A DNA stretch of 64,000 nucleotides from Roseiconus nitratireducens (lineage in GTDB: Bacteria > Planctomycetota > Planctomycetia > Pirellulales > Pirellulaceae): positions 558,001 to 622,000 of the forward strand of contig NZ_VWOX01000001.1 of NCBI RefSeq assembly GCF_008629675.1, read 5' to 3'. A program made the translations under genes and the position numbers. Shown here piece by piece: positions 1-8,616 of this stretch; the stretch's first letter is position 1; each line of letters opens with the position of its first letter. The notes under the pieces were generated by a model that was given only the letters and a program-made list of their open reading frames with translations, did no database searches and was not told the DNA's origin.

Positions 1-459
1 AGCTTGCGTTTCGAATCGATCCAGCAGGCGATGGCGGAGGCGGAGCGGTTGGCTTCAATCGACGTCCGAACGACCGGACAGTTCTCCTTGGGCCAGATTC
101 TGGAACACCTGGCGCGAACTCTGGACATCGTCACCGGCCGGTTGTCCGGTCCTCCCGTTTCTGGACCGATGCGAATGGCGGCTCGTTTGTTGCGACCGTT
201 CGTGTTGCGAAAAGCGAGTACCGGATTCAAGCTGCCGGCCAAGGCGCAGGGCATCCTGTGGCCCAGTGAACCGGTCAGCACCGATCAAGGGCTGGCACAT
301 CTTCGCGATTCCTACGAGCACTTTCGTGCTCCGGCCGAACTGCCCGACCATCCGATCTTTGGCCGGATGACGCGGGCACAGCATGACGCGCTGCAGTGTC
401 GCCACTTCGAGGGCCACTTGGGGTTCGTGCATGAGGCGGAGACGCCCCCGGCCAGCTAA
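1..459 (+). CDS. DUF1569 domain protein, 5' end cut by the window
   Basis: About 152 residues are visible, ending at TAA 457-459. The reading frame is open to the first base of the window, and the first possible start inside it is a TTG at 4, so a few N-terminal residues probably lie outside. The sequence resembles the DUF1569 family, small DinB-like helical-bundle proteins common in planctomycetes: a leading helix, then GQxSLxQILEHLAR near residue 30 and a C-terminal RHFEGHLGFVHE segment near residue 135. Histidines at the EHLA and FEGHLGFVH positions are where DinB-fold proteins place metal ligands. Substrate and role are unknown. Its stop codon lies inside a 13-bp tandem repeat. The family call comes from recalled pattern, not from a search. 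Confidence 0.7.
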   Translation, partial: SLRFESIQQAMAEAERLASIDVRTTGQFSLGQILEHLARTLDIVTGRLSGPPVSGPMRMAARLLRPFVLRKASTGFKLPAKAQGILWPSEPVSTDQGLAHLRDSYEHFRAPAELPDHPIFGRMTRAQHDALQCRHFEGHLGFVHEAETPPAS

Positions 460-505
460 CTCAGCGAGCTAATTCAGCGAGCTAATTCCGCGAGCTGATC
501 AGGCG
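454..505. repeat. 13-bp tandem repeat, four units, over a stop codon
   Basis: Units are 454-466 (AGCTAACTCAGCG), 467-479 (AGCTAATTCAGCG), 480-492 (AGCTAATTCCGCG) and 493-505 (AGCTGATCAGGCG). The first contains the TAA of the DUF1569 gene. Because the unit is not a multiple of three, the following copies place TAA in the other two frames (470-472 and 483-485). Most of the rest of this 133-bp gap up to 592 shows nothing else. Confidence 0.85.
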
Positions 506-592
506 AGCGAATGAATCGCCGCGGCCCGACCGAAGTCACCCGGCGACGCTTCCGCGATTGCCAGCAGCGGAGGTGCGGGCGGGGCCACTGCA

Positions 593-1486
593 TCAAGCAG
601 CCTGTCGCGTCGACCGTCGCGTCCCACGGCCGGCCCCGACACGCTGCGCGACGCTGCGGTCCGACAGCGGATAGCGGATCTTGGCCAAGGCATTGTTCAT
701 CGCCACGGCATCGCGGAAGCGTTTGCGGGGCGACGGGTCGATCGCTTTGCGGATGATCGCGATCAGGTCGGACGAGACGCCGCGGCGGAGACGATTGTAT
801 CCGGGCAACGGGGCTTCGAAGGGGTACTCGGGCAACTCACCGGACAGCATGCGATACAGCACCAGACCCAACGAGAACACATCGCTGCGAAAACTCGGAT
901 GTCCCATCGCCTGTTCGGGCGACATGTAGCCCAGGGTGCCCGACGCGGACACGTCGTGCATGCCGGATTCAATCCGCGCCAAACCGAAATCGGTCAACCG
1001 GATTTCCTGGTCGGGAAACAGAATGAAGTTCTCCGGTTTGATGTCGCGATGCAAAACTCGGTTTTCGTGGGCGAATGCGACCGCGTCGACCATTTGGATC
1101 AGATAATCGACGATCAACGCCCGCGACATCCGCCGGCACATGCGGTCGGCCAAAGATTCTTCGCCCAAGGGAAAGACCATCAGGAACCGATCGCCGGCGA
1201 ACTGGGCGTTTTTCAACTGCAGCACACCGGGGTGGTCCAAGCGAGCCATGATCCGGACCTCACGCTGCAAGTCGTCCAGCGATTGGCTATTGCTGACGTA
1301 GCGATCGTCGGGGATTTTGATCGCGACATGACGCCCTTCGATTGTGTCGAAGGCCGCGTAGACCGTTGCGAATCCGCCTTCGCCAAGACGCTTTTGAATC
1401 CGGTACTTATCCAAACGCGCTCCAACGCGCAGATTGCTTTGCGAAGCGGATTGATTGGAGAAGATTCTTAGCGTTGTCACAGTCAC
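593..1486 (-). CDS. Serine/threonine protein kinase, soluble
   Basis: 297 residues, almost only a Hanks-type kinase domain. Visible motifs are the glycine loop GEGGFATVY (35-43), the ATP-anchoring lysine in VAIKIP (K57), the catalytic loop HRDIKPEN (146-153), DFG (166-168) and the SPEQ substrate-positioning segment (189-192). All catalytic residues are present, so it should phosphorylate Ser/Thr. There is no transmembrane helix and no PASTA or other sensor domain; the last ~35 residues are basic and low in complexity. The start used is a GTG at 1486; no internal ATG before the glycine loop offers a better choice. It is convergent with the DUF1569 gene and separated by 255 bp from the ABC permease gene upstream. 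The target is unknown. Confidence 0.85.
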   Translation of the reverse strand: MTVTTLRIFSNQSASQSNLRVGARLDKYRIQKRLGEGGFATVYAAFDTIEGRHVAIKIPDDRYVSNSQSLDDLQREVRIMARLDHPGVLQLKNAQFAGDRFLMVFPLGEESLADRMCRRMSRALIVDYLIQMVDAVAFAHENRVLHRDIKPENFILFPDQEIRLTDFGLARIESGMHDVSASGTLGYMSPEQAMGHPSFRSDVFSLGLVLYRMLSGELPEYPFEAPLPGYNRLRRGVSSDLIAIIRKAIDPSPRKRFRDAVAMNNALAKIRYPLSDRSVAQRVGAGRGTRRSTRQAA

Positions 1487-1741
1487 TCACGACGGTAGCG
1501 GCAGATCGAAGCGTCCCGCGGGTCGCCCGAATGCTGCAACGGGAACGATTGACGGGGCGGGCCGGAATGACCGGTCAGGTTGGTCATTCGCATCGGTTCC
1601 AATCGACCATCGCAATGCATCCAAAACACTTTTTTTTCCTGTGCCGGACGGTTCGACCGGCACGCACCGTCGGCAACTTCGCGCGAACCGTCCCGCTTTC
1701 ACAGGATTCCGCTTGGACCGCGATCGATTGTTTGGCAAGTT

Positions 1742-2551
1742 TCAAGGATTGGCCCTGGCGTGATCCGCCGGCATCCAACGTCGCAGCAGTGTCAGCCCGA
1801 TCAAGTGCACCGCCCCGAACAGCAAGACGCCCAGCAGGGTGGAAGCGAACACGGCCGCCATCAATGCATCGGTTCGCACAAAGCCTTGCCATTTGGTCAT
1901 CAATGTTCCCAGACCGTCATAATCGGTCCCGTTGCCGACAAAGAATTCGGCCACGATGGCGCCGATCACAGCCAAGCCGGCGCTGGTTTTTGCCCCCAGC
2001 ACCAGGTAAGGAACGGCGGCGGGAATCTGCAGGCGTGACAGACGGGTTCCGCGTCCGGCGCCGTAAAGCGTGAACAGGTCCGCCCATTGTCGATCAATCG
2101 CCGTCAGGCCCGCGGTCACGTTGTTGATAATCGGGAACAGGCAAACAATGACGGTCACAATGATGACGGTTCGCAATTCGTATCCGCTCCAGATGATCAG
2201 CAGGGGGGCGATCGCGACGATCGGAACGGTTTGCAAGAAGATCACGTAGGGAAAAAAGGCAAACCGGATTTTCCGCGAAAGCGAGAACACGACGCTGACC
2301 AGCGATCCGATCACGATCGCCCAGACCAGTCCGGCGGTGGCGGCCACGCCGGTGGAATAGAACGCTTTGGTCAGCGCCAGCCGGTTTTCGATCGCCGCTT
2401 CCCAGACCTGATTGGGGCGGGGCAGCAGGGCACGCGGCAGATCCATCCCCCAGGCAAGCAGTTGCCACAGTCCGACCGAAACCGCGGCGACCAGCAAGAC
2501 CGCAGCCCATTGCCCGTGGCGGGTGGTCGGTTCGGTGGCAAGCGGATTCAA
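1742..2551 (-). CDS. ABC transporter permease, NitT/TauT type
   Basis: 269 residues with about six hydrophobic segments. The cytoplasmic coupling loop that contacts the ATPase is seen as GAGRGTRLSRLQIPAAVPYL near residue 165, typical of SsuC/TauC-like permeases of the BPD_transp_1 family. The start is a TTG at 2551, 55 bp after the ATPase gene; this start is uncertain. It is the third gene of the lhgO-ATPase-permease operon. Substrates of this family are small anions or precursors (nitrate, taurine, alkanesulfonates, thiamine or riboflavin precursors). No periplasmic binding protein gene is nearby, so the substrate cannot be assigned. Confidence 0.85.
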   Translation of the reverse strand: MNPLATEPTTRHGQWAAVLLVAAVSVGLWQLLAWGMDLPRALLPRPNQVWEAAIENRLALTKAFYSTGVAATAGLVWAIVIGSLVSVVFSLSRKIRFAFFPYVIFLQTVPIVAIAPLLIIWSGYELRTVIIVTVIVCLFPIINNVTAGLTAIDRQWADLFTLYGAGRGTRLSRLQIPAAVPYLVLGAKTSAGLAVIGAIVAEFFVGNGTDYDGLGTLMTKWQGFVRTDALMAAVFASTLLGVLLFGAVHLIGLTLLRRWMPADHARANP

Positions 2552-2606
2552 CGGTTCGTCCCCGGTCGAAAAGTTCTCTGGTCTTGAAAGGTTCTCGTGG
2601 TGCCGA

Positions 2607-3389
2607 TCAAACGCCGTCGGGCGTGCGGCCGGGATTGTCGACGGCGCCCCGCAAATGATCGCTCACCACGCCAAAAAAGGCGGCGAATTCGGCGGTTCGC
2701 ATTTGCGATTGGTCGCGCGGCCAAGGGATCGGGTTCTCCAACACCGATTCCAGGATGCCACCGCGCATCACCGCGATGCGTCGGGAGAGCAGGATGGACT
2801 CGGCGATGTTGTGGGTCACCATGACCGCGGTGAATCGTCTTTGGTCCCAAAGCGACAGCAATAATTCTCCCAACTCGCCGCGGAGCATGTCGTCCAAGGC
2901 GGCAAACGGTTCGTCCAGCAGCAGCACGCTGGGGTCGGTGACCAGTGCACGTGCGATGGACGTTCGCATTTGCATCCCGCCGGAAAGCTCGTGCGGTCGC
3001 TTCTCACCCGCGTCGGCCAGCTTCACCGACCGCAGGGCATCCAGGGCGGCGCGGCGGCGTTCTTGGGGCTGACCGCGACCGATGATGTCCAAGGGCAATT
3101 GGACGTTCTCCAGCGCCGTCGCCCAGGGCAGCAGGGACGGTTGTTGAAACACAAATCCGATCTGTCCGCGGGAGGTGTCCGCCGGTGGGTTCATTTCGAC
3201 GCGGCCCACCGTCATCGGTTGCAGCCCCGCGATTGCCCGCAGCAGCGTTGTCTTTCCGCAGCCGCTGGGACCGATCAGCGAGATGATTTCACCACCGCCG
3301 ACGTGCAGGGTCAAATCCGACACGGCGAAGTCGTTGCGTCCGAAAGCGACCCCCACACTGCAGCACTCGATGGACGAAGCGGCCGACAT
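2607..3389 (-). CDS. ABC transporter ATP-binding protein, NitT/TauT type
   Basis: 260 residues from ATG 3389. Walker A GPSGCGKTT is at 40-48, the signature LSGGMQ at 135-140, Walker B VLLLDEP at 155-161, and an H-loop VTHN near 194. The pattern fits the SsuB/TauB/NrtD group that energises the permease downstream. The ATG at 3389 starts one base after the lhgO stop codon (3391-3393), which suggests translational coupling. An alternative ATG at 3422 would add 11 residues and overlap lhgO by 32 bp; I prefer 3389 because it gives the tight stop-start spacing and the family's usual length. Confidence 0.88.
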   Translation of the reverse strand: MSAASSIECCSVGVAFGRNDFAVSDLTLHVGGGEIISLIGPSGCGKTTLLRAIAGLQPMTVGRVEMNPPADTSRGQIGFVFQQPSLLPWATALENVQLPLDIIGRGQPQERRRAALDALRSVKLADAGEKRPHELSGGMQMRTSIARALVTDPSVLLLDEPFAALDDMLRGELGELLLSLWDQRRFTAVMVTHNIAESILLSRRIAVMRGGILESVLENPIPWPRDQSQMRTAEFAAFFGVVSDHLRGAVDNPGRTPDGV

Positions 3390-3390
3390 G

Positions 3391-4599
3391 TCAAGACGTT
3401 CCGATTCGGTCAAGGATCGCATCGGCGATCGCCAGCGAAGCCGTGGCAGCCGGCGAGGGGGCGTTCAGCACGTGGATGGCCGCTTCGGCCTTGTGGACCA
3501 GGAAATCGTCGACCAGCCTTCCGTCACTGGCAACCGCCTGGGCGCGGACTCCTGCGCGACCGCGAACCAGATCGTCGGTGGTGACCGATGGCAGCAACTT
3601 CTGCAGGGCCGTCACGAAGGCGGACTTGCTGAGCGAGCGATGCATTTCGCCCAGTCCCATCCGCCAATGCTTTCTCGCCAGCCTGCGGAAACCGGCATAG
3701 CGGAGCGTCCCCCACAGTTCCGACACATTGATCTTCGACCAACCGTAGCCTTCGCGCGCCAGGGCCAAGACGGCATTGGGGCCGCATTCCACCCCGCCGC
3801 CGATCATCCGCGTGAAGTGAACGCCCAGAAACGGAAACGACGGATCGGGGACCGGATAGATCAGATGACGGACCAGGTTCTCCCGTTCCGGTTTCAGTTC
3901 GTAATACTCACCACGGAACGGCACGATGCGGACTCCGGGGGCCAGCCCGCACAGGCGACAGATCTGATCGCTGTGCAATCCGCCGCAGTTGATCAACAGC
4001 CCCGCGTCGTGAGTCCGGTTCCGGGTATCGGTGACCCGCACGCTTTCTGATTTGATCTTGATCGCGACGGCACGACTGTCCAGCCGGACGACGCCGCGTC
4101 CGCGATTGATCTGTTCGGCCAGTTGCCGGCAAACCTGCGGATAGTCCACGATGCCGGTTTCGGGCACCAACAGCGCGGCGATTCCCGCGGCGGCCGGTTC
4201 ACGTTGTCGGAGTTGGTCACTGTCCAGCCGTTCCATGGCCACGCCGTTTTGGGTTCCCCGTTGGGCGATCGCATCAAGCGACTGCAATTCCGATTCGCTG
4301 GTGGCGACGACCACCTTTCCGCAGCGTTCCCAGGGGACGTTGTACTGCTGGCAAAACGCTTCCAATTGCGTCTTGCCGTCGCGGCAGGTCAGGGCTTTCT
4401 GGGAACCCGGCTTGTAATAGATTCCGCTGTGGATCACTCCCGAATTCCGGCCGCTTTGGTGATGGGCGACTTCACGTTCGGCTTCCAGTACCGCCACGGT
4501 GCAGTCGGGGAACCGTCGTTGCAGCTTCCACGCCGTGGCCAGTCCGATGATCCCGCCGCCGATCACCAGAAAGTCGCTGTGGAAGTTTTCGGTCGCCAT
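3391..4599 (-). CDS. lhgO: L-2-hydroxyglutarate oxidase (FAD-dependent)
   Basis: 402 residues, the usual length for LhgO/YgaF. The protein oxidises L-2-hydroxyglutarate to 2-oxoglutarate and passes electrons to the membrane quinone pool. A Rossmann GGGIIG motif at 14-19 binds FAD. The segment HQSGRNSGVIHSGIYY near residue 47 and the C-terminal NAPSPAATASLAIAD segment are hallmarks of this branch of the DAO fold. It is the first gene of an operon with the ABC ATPase and permease. In other bacteria lhgO acts in lysine/glutarate breakdown or metabolite repair; no glutarate hydroxylase (csiD) gene is present here, so repair of a side product is the more likely role. Confidence 0.9.
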   Translation of the reverse strand: MATENFHSDFLVIGGGIIGLATAWKLQRRFPDCTVAVLEAEREVAHHQSGRNSGVIHSGIYYKPGSQKALTCRDGKTQLEAFCQQYNVPWERCGKVVVATSESELQSLDAIAQRGTQNGVAMERLDSDQLRQREPAAAGIAALLVPETGIVDYPQVCRQLAEQINRGRGVVRLDSRAVAIKIKSESVRVTDTRNRTHDAGLLINCGGLHSDQICRLCGLAPGVRIVPFRGEYYELKPERENLVRHLIYPVPDPSFPFLGVHFTRMIGGGVECGPNAVLALAREGYGWSKINVSELWGTLRYAGFRRLARKHWRMGLGEMHRSLSKSAFVTALQKLLPSVTTDDLVRGRAGVRAQAVASDGRLVDDFLVHKAEAAIHVLNAPSPAATASLAIADAILDRIGTS

Positions 4600-4691
4600 G
4601 CTCGCTCAGGTCCCAAGTGCCACGTTCCGCCGACGATCGGTCGGCGGTTTGGTACTATAGTGATGGTCCAATCTCTCTTCGCATACCACCC
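4600..4691. promoter_or_regulatory. Divergent control region with a 21-bp palindrome and -10-like site
   Basis: Between the divergent lhgO and DUF58 genes lies a perfect inverted repeat at 4627-4647: CCGCCGAC, five-base spacer, GTCGGCGG. Six bases further on, TACTATAGT (4653-4661) contains the self-complementary ACTATAGT, so a TATAGT-like -10 box can be read on both strands. The arrangement suggests a regulator site beside a shared promoter. This is inferred from pattern only. Confidence 0.35.
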
Positions 4692-6086
4692 ATGGTGCCT
4701 CGTCTCTTGCGACCCCGCTATCGATATCGACTGACGCGTCTGGGATTCCATTTCTTGTTCGTCGCACTATTCGCCATCATTGGCGGTTCGTTGCGGGGAT
4801 TCAACTTATTGCTGATCCTGGCCGGGTTGATGATCAGCGTGGTGATCGTTCAGTGGCGCCAGGGGCGTCATGACATCCGTCACACGCAGATGCGGCGGTT
4901 GCCGGTTGCCGGTGCGTTTGCGAATGAGCCAGTGTTGATCCACTACGAAGTGCGGAACACAAGTCGGTTTTTTCCGTTGTGGTTGATCCGGATCCAGGAT
5001 TCCCTGCAGCGGCGATTTCCCGCCGGCGAGAGGGAAGCAGCCGGGGGGACGGAACGGATCGAACGGGCACCCCTCGTCGCCAGCGTGGGTTTGGTGCCGC
5101 CGGGCGGGATCACCACCACTTCGGTGCGTTGCCAGTTTCACCAGCGGGGATGTTATCAGCTGGGGCCAACGTACGCGTCGACGACGTTTCCGTTTTCGTT
5201 GATGCAATGCGACCGGATGAACCGGTCGACTGCGGAATGGTTGTACGTCTATCCGAACCTGATTCCCCTGCGTCGCGGATGGCAAGTGTTGTTGCCGCCG
5301 CGCCGGGGCGGGGAAGGCAACCGATCGACCGGCGGAACGAATCACGACGGAGAGTTCTTCGGGCTCCGACCCTGGCAATCCGGGGACCACATCAAGCACG
5401 TCCATTGGCGGACGACCGCTCGGATTGGCGTTCCGGCCGTTCGGCAGTTCGAACAACGCAACCGGCACCGAGTCTGTCTTTTGGTTGATGGCCTGGTCTC
5501 CACGCGGAGCGCCCGCGACATGCGGTCGTTCGAAACCGTTCTCAGTCTGGCGGCGACGATGATCATGGAACTGGCCACGCGCACCCGATCGGTCGGTCTG
5601 CTGGTTGCCGACGCTTGCGAGGAGCCAGCGTTTCTGCAAGCTAGTGGAAGCGACTTGACGGGATTGTTGCGTCGTTTGGCCATTGCCCGCCCCTGCTTGT
5701 CGCGTCTTCCCGCGGGGCGCCGCGGTGCGTCGCCGTCCGAGGACCTCGATCGGCTGACCGACGTCGTGACCGAGCATGCCAACGAACTTCGACGCTTCGA
5801 CATCGTCGCGATCAGCAACCGGCCGATTTCCGCGATCACGCGGGCCCCGTCGGTCGCGGTCGATGCATCGCAAACCGCTGCGCCGGCAGAACGTCAGCAC
5901 CGTGCTGCGGAAAGCCGTGCCATGGCGAAACGTGCCGGGGGGATTTGGCACTATTTCGACCAGTCCGGGCGGCTCAGTTGGCTGGATGTGGAGTCGCCGC
6001 GCGTGCGACGCTACCTTGCCGATGAGCCTGCCGGTCCGATGAAGCGGCGTTGGTCTTCCACGGAGGCATCGCATGTCATTGGCTGA
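4692..6086 (+). CDS. DUF58 domain membrane protein
   Basis: 464 residues from ATG 4692; a GTG at 4617 in frame would add 25 residues that overlap the control region, so I reject it. Two hydrophobic helices lie at about 18-36 and 38-57. The DUF58 signature is at about 220-245, where GEFFGLRPWQSGD is followed by HVHWRTTAR, and a VWA-like segment follows (VCLLVDG near 265). DUF58 proteins usually occur beside a MoxR AAA+ ATPase and a transglutaminase-like protein and are thought to act in envelope or complex assembly. Here the transglutaminase is present (14-bp overlap) but no MoxR gene precedes it. Confidence 0.87.
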   Translation: MVPRLLRPRYRYRLTRLGFHFLFVALFAIIGGSLRGFNLLLILAGLMISVVIVQWRQGRHDIRHTQMRRLPVAGAFANEPVLIHYEVRNTSRFFPLWLIRIQDSLQRRFPAGEREAAGGTERIERAPLVASVGLVPPGGITTTSVRCQFHQRGCYQLGPTYASTTFPFSLMQCDRMNRSTAEWLYVYPNLIPLRRGWQVLLPPRRGGEGNRSTGGTNHDGEFFGLRPWQSGDHIKHVHWRTTARIGVPAVRQFEQRNRHRVCLLVDGLVSTRSARDMRSFETVLSLAATMIMELATRTRSVGLLVADACEEPAFLQASGSDLTGLLRRLAIARPCLSRLPAGRRGASPSEDLDRLTDVVTEHANELRRFDIVAISNRPISAITRAPSVAVDASQTAAPAERQHRAAESRAMAKRAGGIWHYFDQSGRLSWLDVESPRVRRYLADEPAGPMKRRWSSTEASHVIG

Positions 6087-8616
6087 CACCGGTGTTCCCA
6101 CCGGGCAGGACGATCGCGCGTTCGACCCAACGGTTGCCCCGGAGCCCGATGCGCCGGTTCGGCGACGGTTGGAATTTCAATTCGCGTTGCTGTCGGCCGC
6201 CGGCGGCTTGGTTCTGTCCAGCGGGCAGGGGACGGAAGGGATCGCGGTGCTGGCCGTGTTTGCCGCCGTCTTCGGATTCGTGTTCGTCGATTGGCTGCGG
6301 TGGTTTGAATTGCCGCCGGTGGGTGCCTACCTGGCGATGGGCGGTGCGGCGGCCTACTGCGTGCGCGACTTTTGGGGCCTGCAACAGCGTGGCGAGCCAC
6401 AGATGGTGTCCGTGGCATTGCTGCTGGTGTTGGTCCAAGCGGTCTTGATGATGCAACGGAAGTCGCGGAGGATCCTGGAGCAGTTGGCGGTGTTTTGCTT
6501 GCTGGAGTTGGTCGTCGCCGCGATCTTCAATGATGCGATCAGTTTTGGGTTGCTGATGATCCCGATCGGGCTGGTCGGCGCCTGCGCGCTCAGCTTGCTG
6601 GGGTTTGTCGCAACACTGGAAAGTCTGGAGGTGCGTGTGGCATCCCGGACGTCGCCCACCGCGGAGTCGCGTTGGGGACGGCTGCTGCATCTGTTGATCG
6701 GCTATCCGGACGAAACACAAGCGGCCAGTTCCTTCGTTTCCACGGCAACCCCCGCGTCGGTCCGTTCGATCCGTCGCTCGGCAACGGCCTGGTCTCGCTA
6801 CGCACTGCTGACGCTTTCGCCCGCCGTCTTCCTGATCGCCGCGGCCTTCTTTTACGTCCTGCCACGAAAGGTGGATGCCGAACGGTCGGTGGGGGGCGGC
6901 GCACCGTTGGTCGGGTTTGACGACGAGGTGCGGCTGCAGCAGCTTGGGCAGGTGATGCAAAACCCCAAGCGAGCGCTCAAGATCGAATTGACCGACCAGA
7001 CGACCGATCGTCCGTATCGGCTGAACGGCAGCTTGTACCTGCGTGGCAAAGTGCTGGAAAGGTACTCCGTTGATTTCTCTCGTTCCCGTCCGGTGTCCAT
7101 GTGGACTTCGGCCGATGATTCGACGTCTGTCTCTCGCCGGCTTCCTGAACGATACCTCCCGAGAAGCGGTGATGCCGCGACACTGTACGATCGGGTGGAT
7201 GTCAAAGTCACTTGCGAGGCAATGAGCCGACCGGCGCTGTTTGCGATCGCCCCGTACTACGTCAGCGGTGACGCGACCGACGTGGTCCACAACGTCGAAC
7301 AAGGGACCCTGTCGCGCGAGTACACCACCCCGCCCTACCCGCGGATCGCGTACCGGTTCGGCACGAACGCGTTTTATCAGGGAGTCCAGACCGGTTGGAT
7401 TGCCGAGCCGTCCGCGATCGAAGGCTCGCTGTCTTCGTCCGGATTCGATCTTGCTCGGGTGTTCTGGGAGCAAAGTCTGGTCCCACGCTACCGCCGTGAA
7501 CTGCTGCAATACGACGCATCGCTGGTCCCCACCGCCGCCGCGATGGCCGATCGGATCGTGAAGCAATTGCCGCCCGATGAACGCACGGAGGCGGGGATTG
7601 CCAGGGCCATGGAGACGTTTTTGGCAAACGACGCCAACTTCACCTACACATTGAATTTGGACTCTTCGCCGGTTCCCGGCGTTGACCCGATCGAGCAGTT
7701 CTTGGCCACCGATCGCCGTGGCCACTGTCAGTATTTCGCGTCATCTTTGGCGATGATGTTGCGCAGCGTGCAAATCCCCTGCCGCGTGGTCGTCGGATAC
7801 CGCACCGAGGAATACAACCAGATCGGTGAATACTATGTTGCCCGCCAATTGCACGCCCATTCATGGGTTGAAGCCCTGATCGATGCCGATCAAATGCCGG
7901 GTCGTCTGGTCGTGCCCGGTCAACCAAAAACACGCCACTATTGGATGCGGTTGGACCCGACGCCGGGAGCAAGCCTGGTGGAAGATCGAGCGGACGGCCG
8001 CGCCGGTGGAATCGTCGGCTTGGCAAACAACTTGTGGGAAGATTACGTCGTTGAGATGGACGCCGAACGGCAGTCCGATGAATTGGCCGAAGCTGCCGGA
8101 TTGAGGCGGGTCAGTTCGTCCTACAAGAGTCTGTTCCAAACGATCGAACAAAAGCTTGCTTCTCTGCGGGCGGGAAACTTGGGGGGCGGTGAACTGAGTC
8201 TTCGTCGACGCGTCCCCCTGCGTTGGTTGTTCGCGGGGATCGTCAGCCTGGCAATTCTTCTGTTGTTGCTCAAGGCTCGCTGGCCTGGTTGGTTTCGGTT
8301 CAGCCGTTCTCGGCGTGGGCACACGGCGATCCAAGAACCGGGCGAGCGGTTTTACGCAGAAACGCTCCGGCAACTGCGTCGCGTGGGGATCGAGCGGCAT
8401 TCGGATGAAACGCCGCGGGAGCTGTTGCAACGCGTCGGAACGCAGTTCACCAGGCTGCTGCCCGGTCTGCGAGTGCTGACCGAAGGCTTCGAGGGGGTGC
8501 GCTACGGTGCGGGCGATCGCGGCGTCCCCAACCGTCTGGAATCCGCGTTGGACGAGTTGACCACGGCGATCAACACGACGTTGGAGGAATCGTCGCCCGG
8601 CCCGGCCGGCAGGTAG
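6073..8616 (+). CDS. Transglutaminase-like membrane protein, TgpA type
   Basis: 847 residues. The N-terminal part has several hydrophobic segments (about 40-190 and 240-260) as in the TgpA_N/DUF3488 family, followed by a periplasmic transglutaminase-like domain. The catalytic triad is visible: Cys552 in GHCQYFASS, His596 in HAHSWVE and Asp628 in RLDPTPG. Another membrane helix near 720-740 precedes a cytoplasmic DUF4129-like tail. The gene overlaps the DUF58 gene by 14 bp, so the two are co-translated. TgpA-type proteins are cysteine peptidases or transamidases of the envelope; the exact reaction here is unknown. Confidence 0.88.
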   Translation: MSLADTGVPTGQDDRAFDPTVAPEPDAPVRRRLEFQFALLSAAGGLVLSSGQGTEGIAVLAVFAAVFGFVFVDWLRWFELPPVGAYLAMGGAAAYCVRDFWGLQQRGEPQMVSVALLLVLVQAVLMMQRKSRRILEQLAVFCLLELVVAAIFNDAISFGLLMIPIGLVGACALSLLGFVATLESLEVRVASRTSPTAESRWGRLLHLLIGYPDETQAASSFVSTATPASVRSIRRSATAWSRYALLTLSPAVFLIAAAFFYVLPRKVDAERSVGGGAPLVGFDDEVRLQQLGQVMQNPKRALKIELTDQTTDRPYRLNGSLYLRGKVLERYSVDFSRSRPVSMWTSADDSTSVSRRLPERYLPRSGDAATLYDRVDVKVTCEAMSRPALFAIAPYYVSGDATDVVHNVEQGTLSREYTTPPYPRIAYRFGTNAFYQGVQTGWIAEPSAIEGSLSSSGFDLARVFWEQSLVPRYRRELLQYDASLVPTAAAMADRIVKQLPPDERTEAGIARAMETFLANDANFTYTLNLDSSPVPGVDPIEQFLATDRRGHCQYFASSLAMMLRSVQIPCRVVVGYRTEEYNQIGEYYVARQLHAHSWVEALIDADQMPGRLVVPGQPKTRHYWMRLDPTPGASLVEDRADGRAGGIVGLANNLWEDYVVEMDAERQSDELAEAAGLRRVSSSYKSLFQTIEQKLASLRAGNLGGGELSLRRRVPLRWLFAGIVSLAILLLLLKARWPGWFRFSRSRRGHTAIQEPGERFYAETLRQLRRVGIERHSDETPRELLQRVGTQFTRLLPGLRVLTEGFEGVRYGAGDRGVPNRLESALDELTTAINTTLEESSPGPAGR

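Noticed and set aside
6076..7725. Long open frame (549 codons) antisense to the transglutaminase gene
   Set aside because: It is a GC-driven mirror of a gene with a clear catalytic triad; its translation is rich in Arg, Gln, Asp and Gly and matches no family. Similar antisense frames at 4806-6101, 10199-11197, 36725-37948, 37887-39533 and 61103-62611 were dropped for the same reason.
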